Assembly (NCBI RefSeq): GCF_004212635.1
Contig: NZ_PSRT01000015.1
Span: 21,589-85,588, forward strand
Source of the DNA: Bradyrhizobium genosp. SA-3
Lineage (GTDB): Bacteria; Pseudomonadota; Alphaproteobacteria; Rhizobiales; Xanthobacteraceae
Length of the DNA stretch: 64,000 bases
Direction of reading: 5' to 3'
Shown here: positions 63,702 to 64,000 of the stretch, in pieces
Position numbering within the stretch: the stretch's first letter is position 1
How the letters are laid out: each line of letters starts with the position of its first letter
Position numbers and translations under genes: made by a program
The notes under the pieces: generated by a model
What the model saw: the letters and a program-made list of their open reading frames with translations, nothing else
The model's database searches: none
Told to the model about the DNA's origin: nothing

Positions 63702-63836
63702 GTCCCGGACGCGCTGCAACGCGCAAGCGTTGCTGCGCAGAGCCGGGACCCTGAGGGCTGCACGGTACGATGCCGCGACATAGGCCCCGGCTCTGCAGCG
63801 CACCGCTGAAGTAGCGCTGCGCTGCGTCCGGGGCAC
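63702..63836. repeat. Large imperfect palindromic element
   Basis: Ends TCCCGGACGC(GCTGC) and GCAGCG-GTCCGGGG-like are inverted (CCCGGACGCGCTGC with CTGCGCTGCGTCCGGGG), and inner arms GCAGAGCCGGG / CCCCGGCTCTGC are complementary. Non-coding. With the next repeat it makes up most of 63677-64000. Confidence 0.7.
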
Positions 63837-63870
63837 GAGAGCGAGGGGCGGCGCACCACCGCCTCCACAT

Positions 63871-63958
63871 CGTCATTGCGAGCGCAAGCGAAGCAATCCA
63901 GAATCCCTCCGCGGCAAGACTCTGGATTGCTTCGTCGCAAGGGCTCCTCGCAATGACG
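63871..63958. repeat. Palindromic repeat with CGTCATTGCGAG ends
   Basis: CGTCATTGCGAG at the left and CTCGCAATGACG at the right are exact complements, with inner arms GAAGCAATCCAGA / TCTGGATTGCTTC. A widely dispersed type in Bradyrhizobium and relatives. Nothing further is recognised to the window end. Confidence 0.85.
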
Positions 63959-64000
63959 GAGCAAGGGCAATGGCGTCGTTCTCCAAATCGCATCTGCGTC

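Overview
This 64-kb window reads as chromosomal DNA of a Bradyrhizobium-like alphaproteobacterium (Nitrobacteraceae). It is GC-rich, its small proteins are of types familiar from Bradyrhizobium, and short palindromic elements and one longer intergenic element of the kind scattered through those genomes lie between genes. A complete red-type (form IC) RuBisCO operon is present in the order cbbF-P-T-A-L-S-X-E with a divergent cbbR. No rRNA or tRNA gene, CRISPR array, transposase or phage gene was seen. All names rest on reading the translations; no database search was run.

Layout. 1-26 kb is ordinary core metabolism and envelope function: a partial DnaJ-type chaperone, pdxH, two short-chain dehydrogenase/methyltransferase type enzymes, CorA, an L,D-transpeptidase lipoprotein, an extensin-like protein, an acyl-CoA ligase, glutaryl-CoA dehydrogenase, a ribB with a degenerate second domain, a Kef-type antiporter, an aminotransferase, a small XRE regulator, PhoD, a nitronate monooxygenase and an EmrA-EmrB efflux pair.

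26.5-47.4 kb is different. It is packed with small, mostly secreted, membrane or very polar proteins (PRC-barrel, two DUF4142, PAP2, DUF3147, RHH, DUF3072, a Lys/Ser-rich histone-like protein) around two large signalling genes. One is a 2098-residue soluble hybrid histidine kinase with eleven 92-residue HAMP-type repeats, a GAF domain and three receivers; next to it lies a receiver-PAS-HWE kinase. Many of the small genes have upstream sequences fitting the alphaproteobacterial general-stress (EcfG/RpoE2) promoter, GGAAC-N16/17-NNTT, two of them exact GGAAC-N16-CGTT. I read this stretch as a general-stress-response island. It also holds a LexA-type SOS box between two divergent small genes and a FixK/FNR-type box before a universal stress protein. 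Two genes in the island carry apparent single-base frameshifts.

47.5-50.6 kb holds a FIST sensor plus PAS-GGDEF-EAL pair for cyclic-di-GMP. 50.7-60.6 kb is the Calvin-cycle operon and its regulator: cbbF, cbbT, cbbA and cbbE regenerate RuBP, cbbP makes it, cbbLS fixes CO2 and cbbX reactivates RuBisCO. 60.6-64 kb holds small membrane proteins, then a TetR regulator and an MFS exporter with matching inverted-repeat operators in front of each, and ends in two palindromic repeats.
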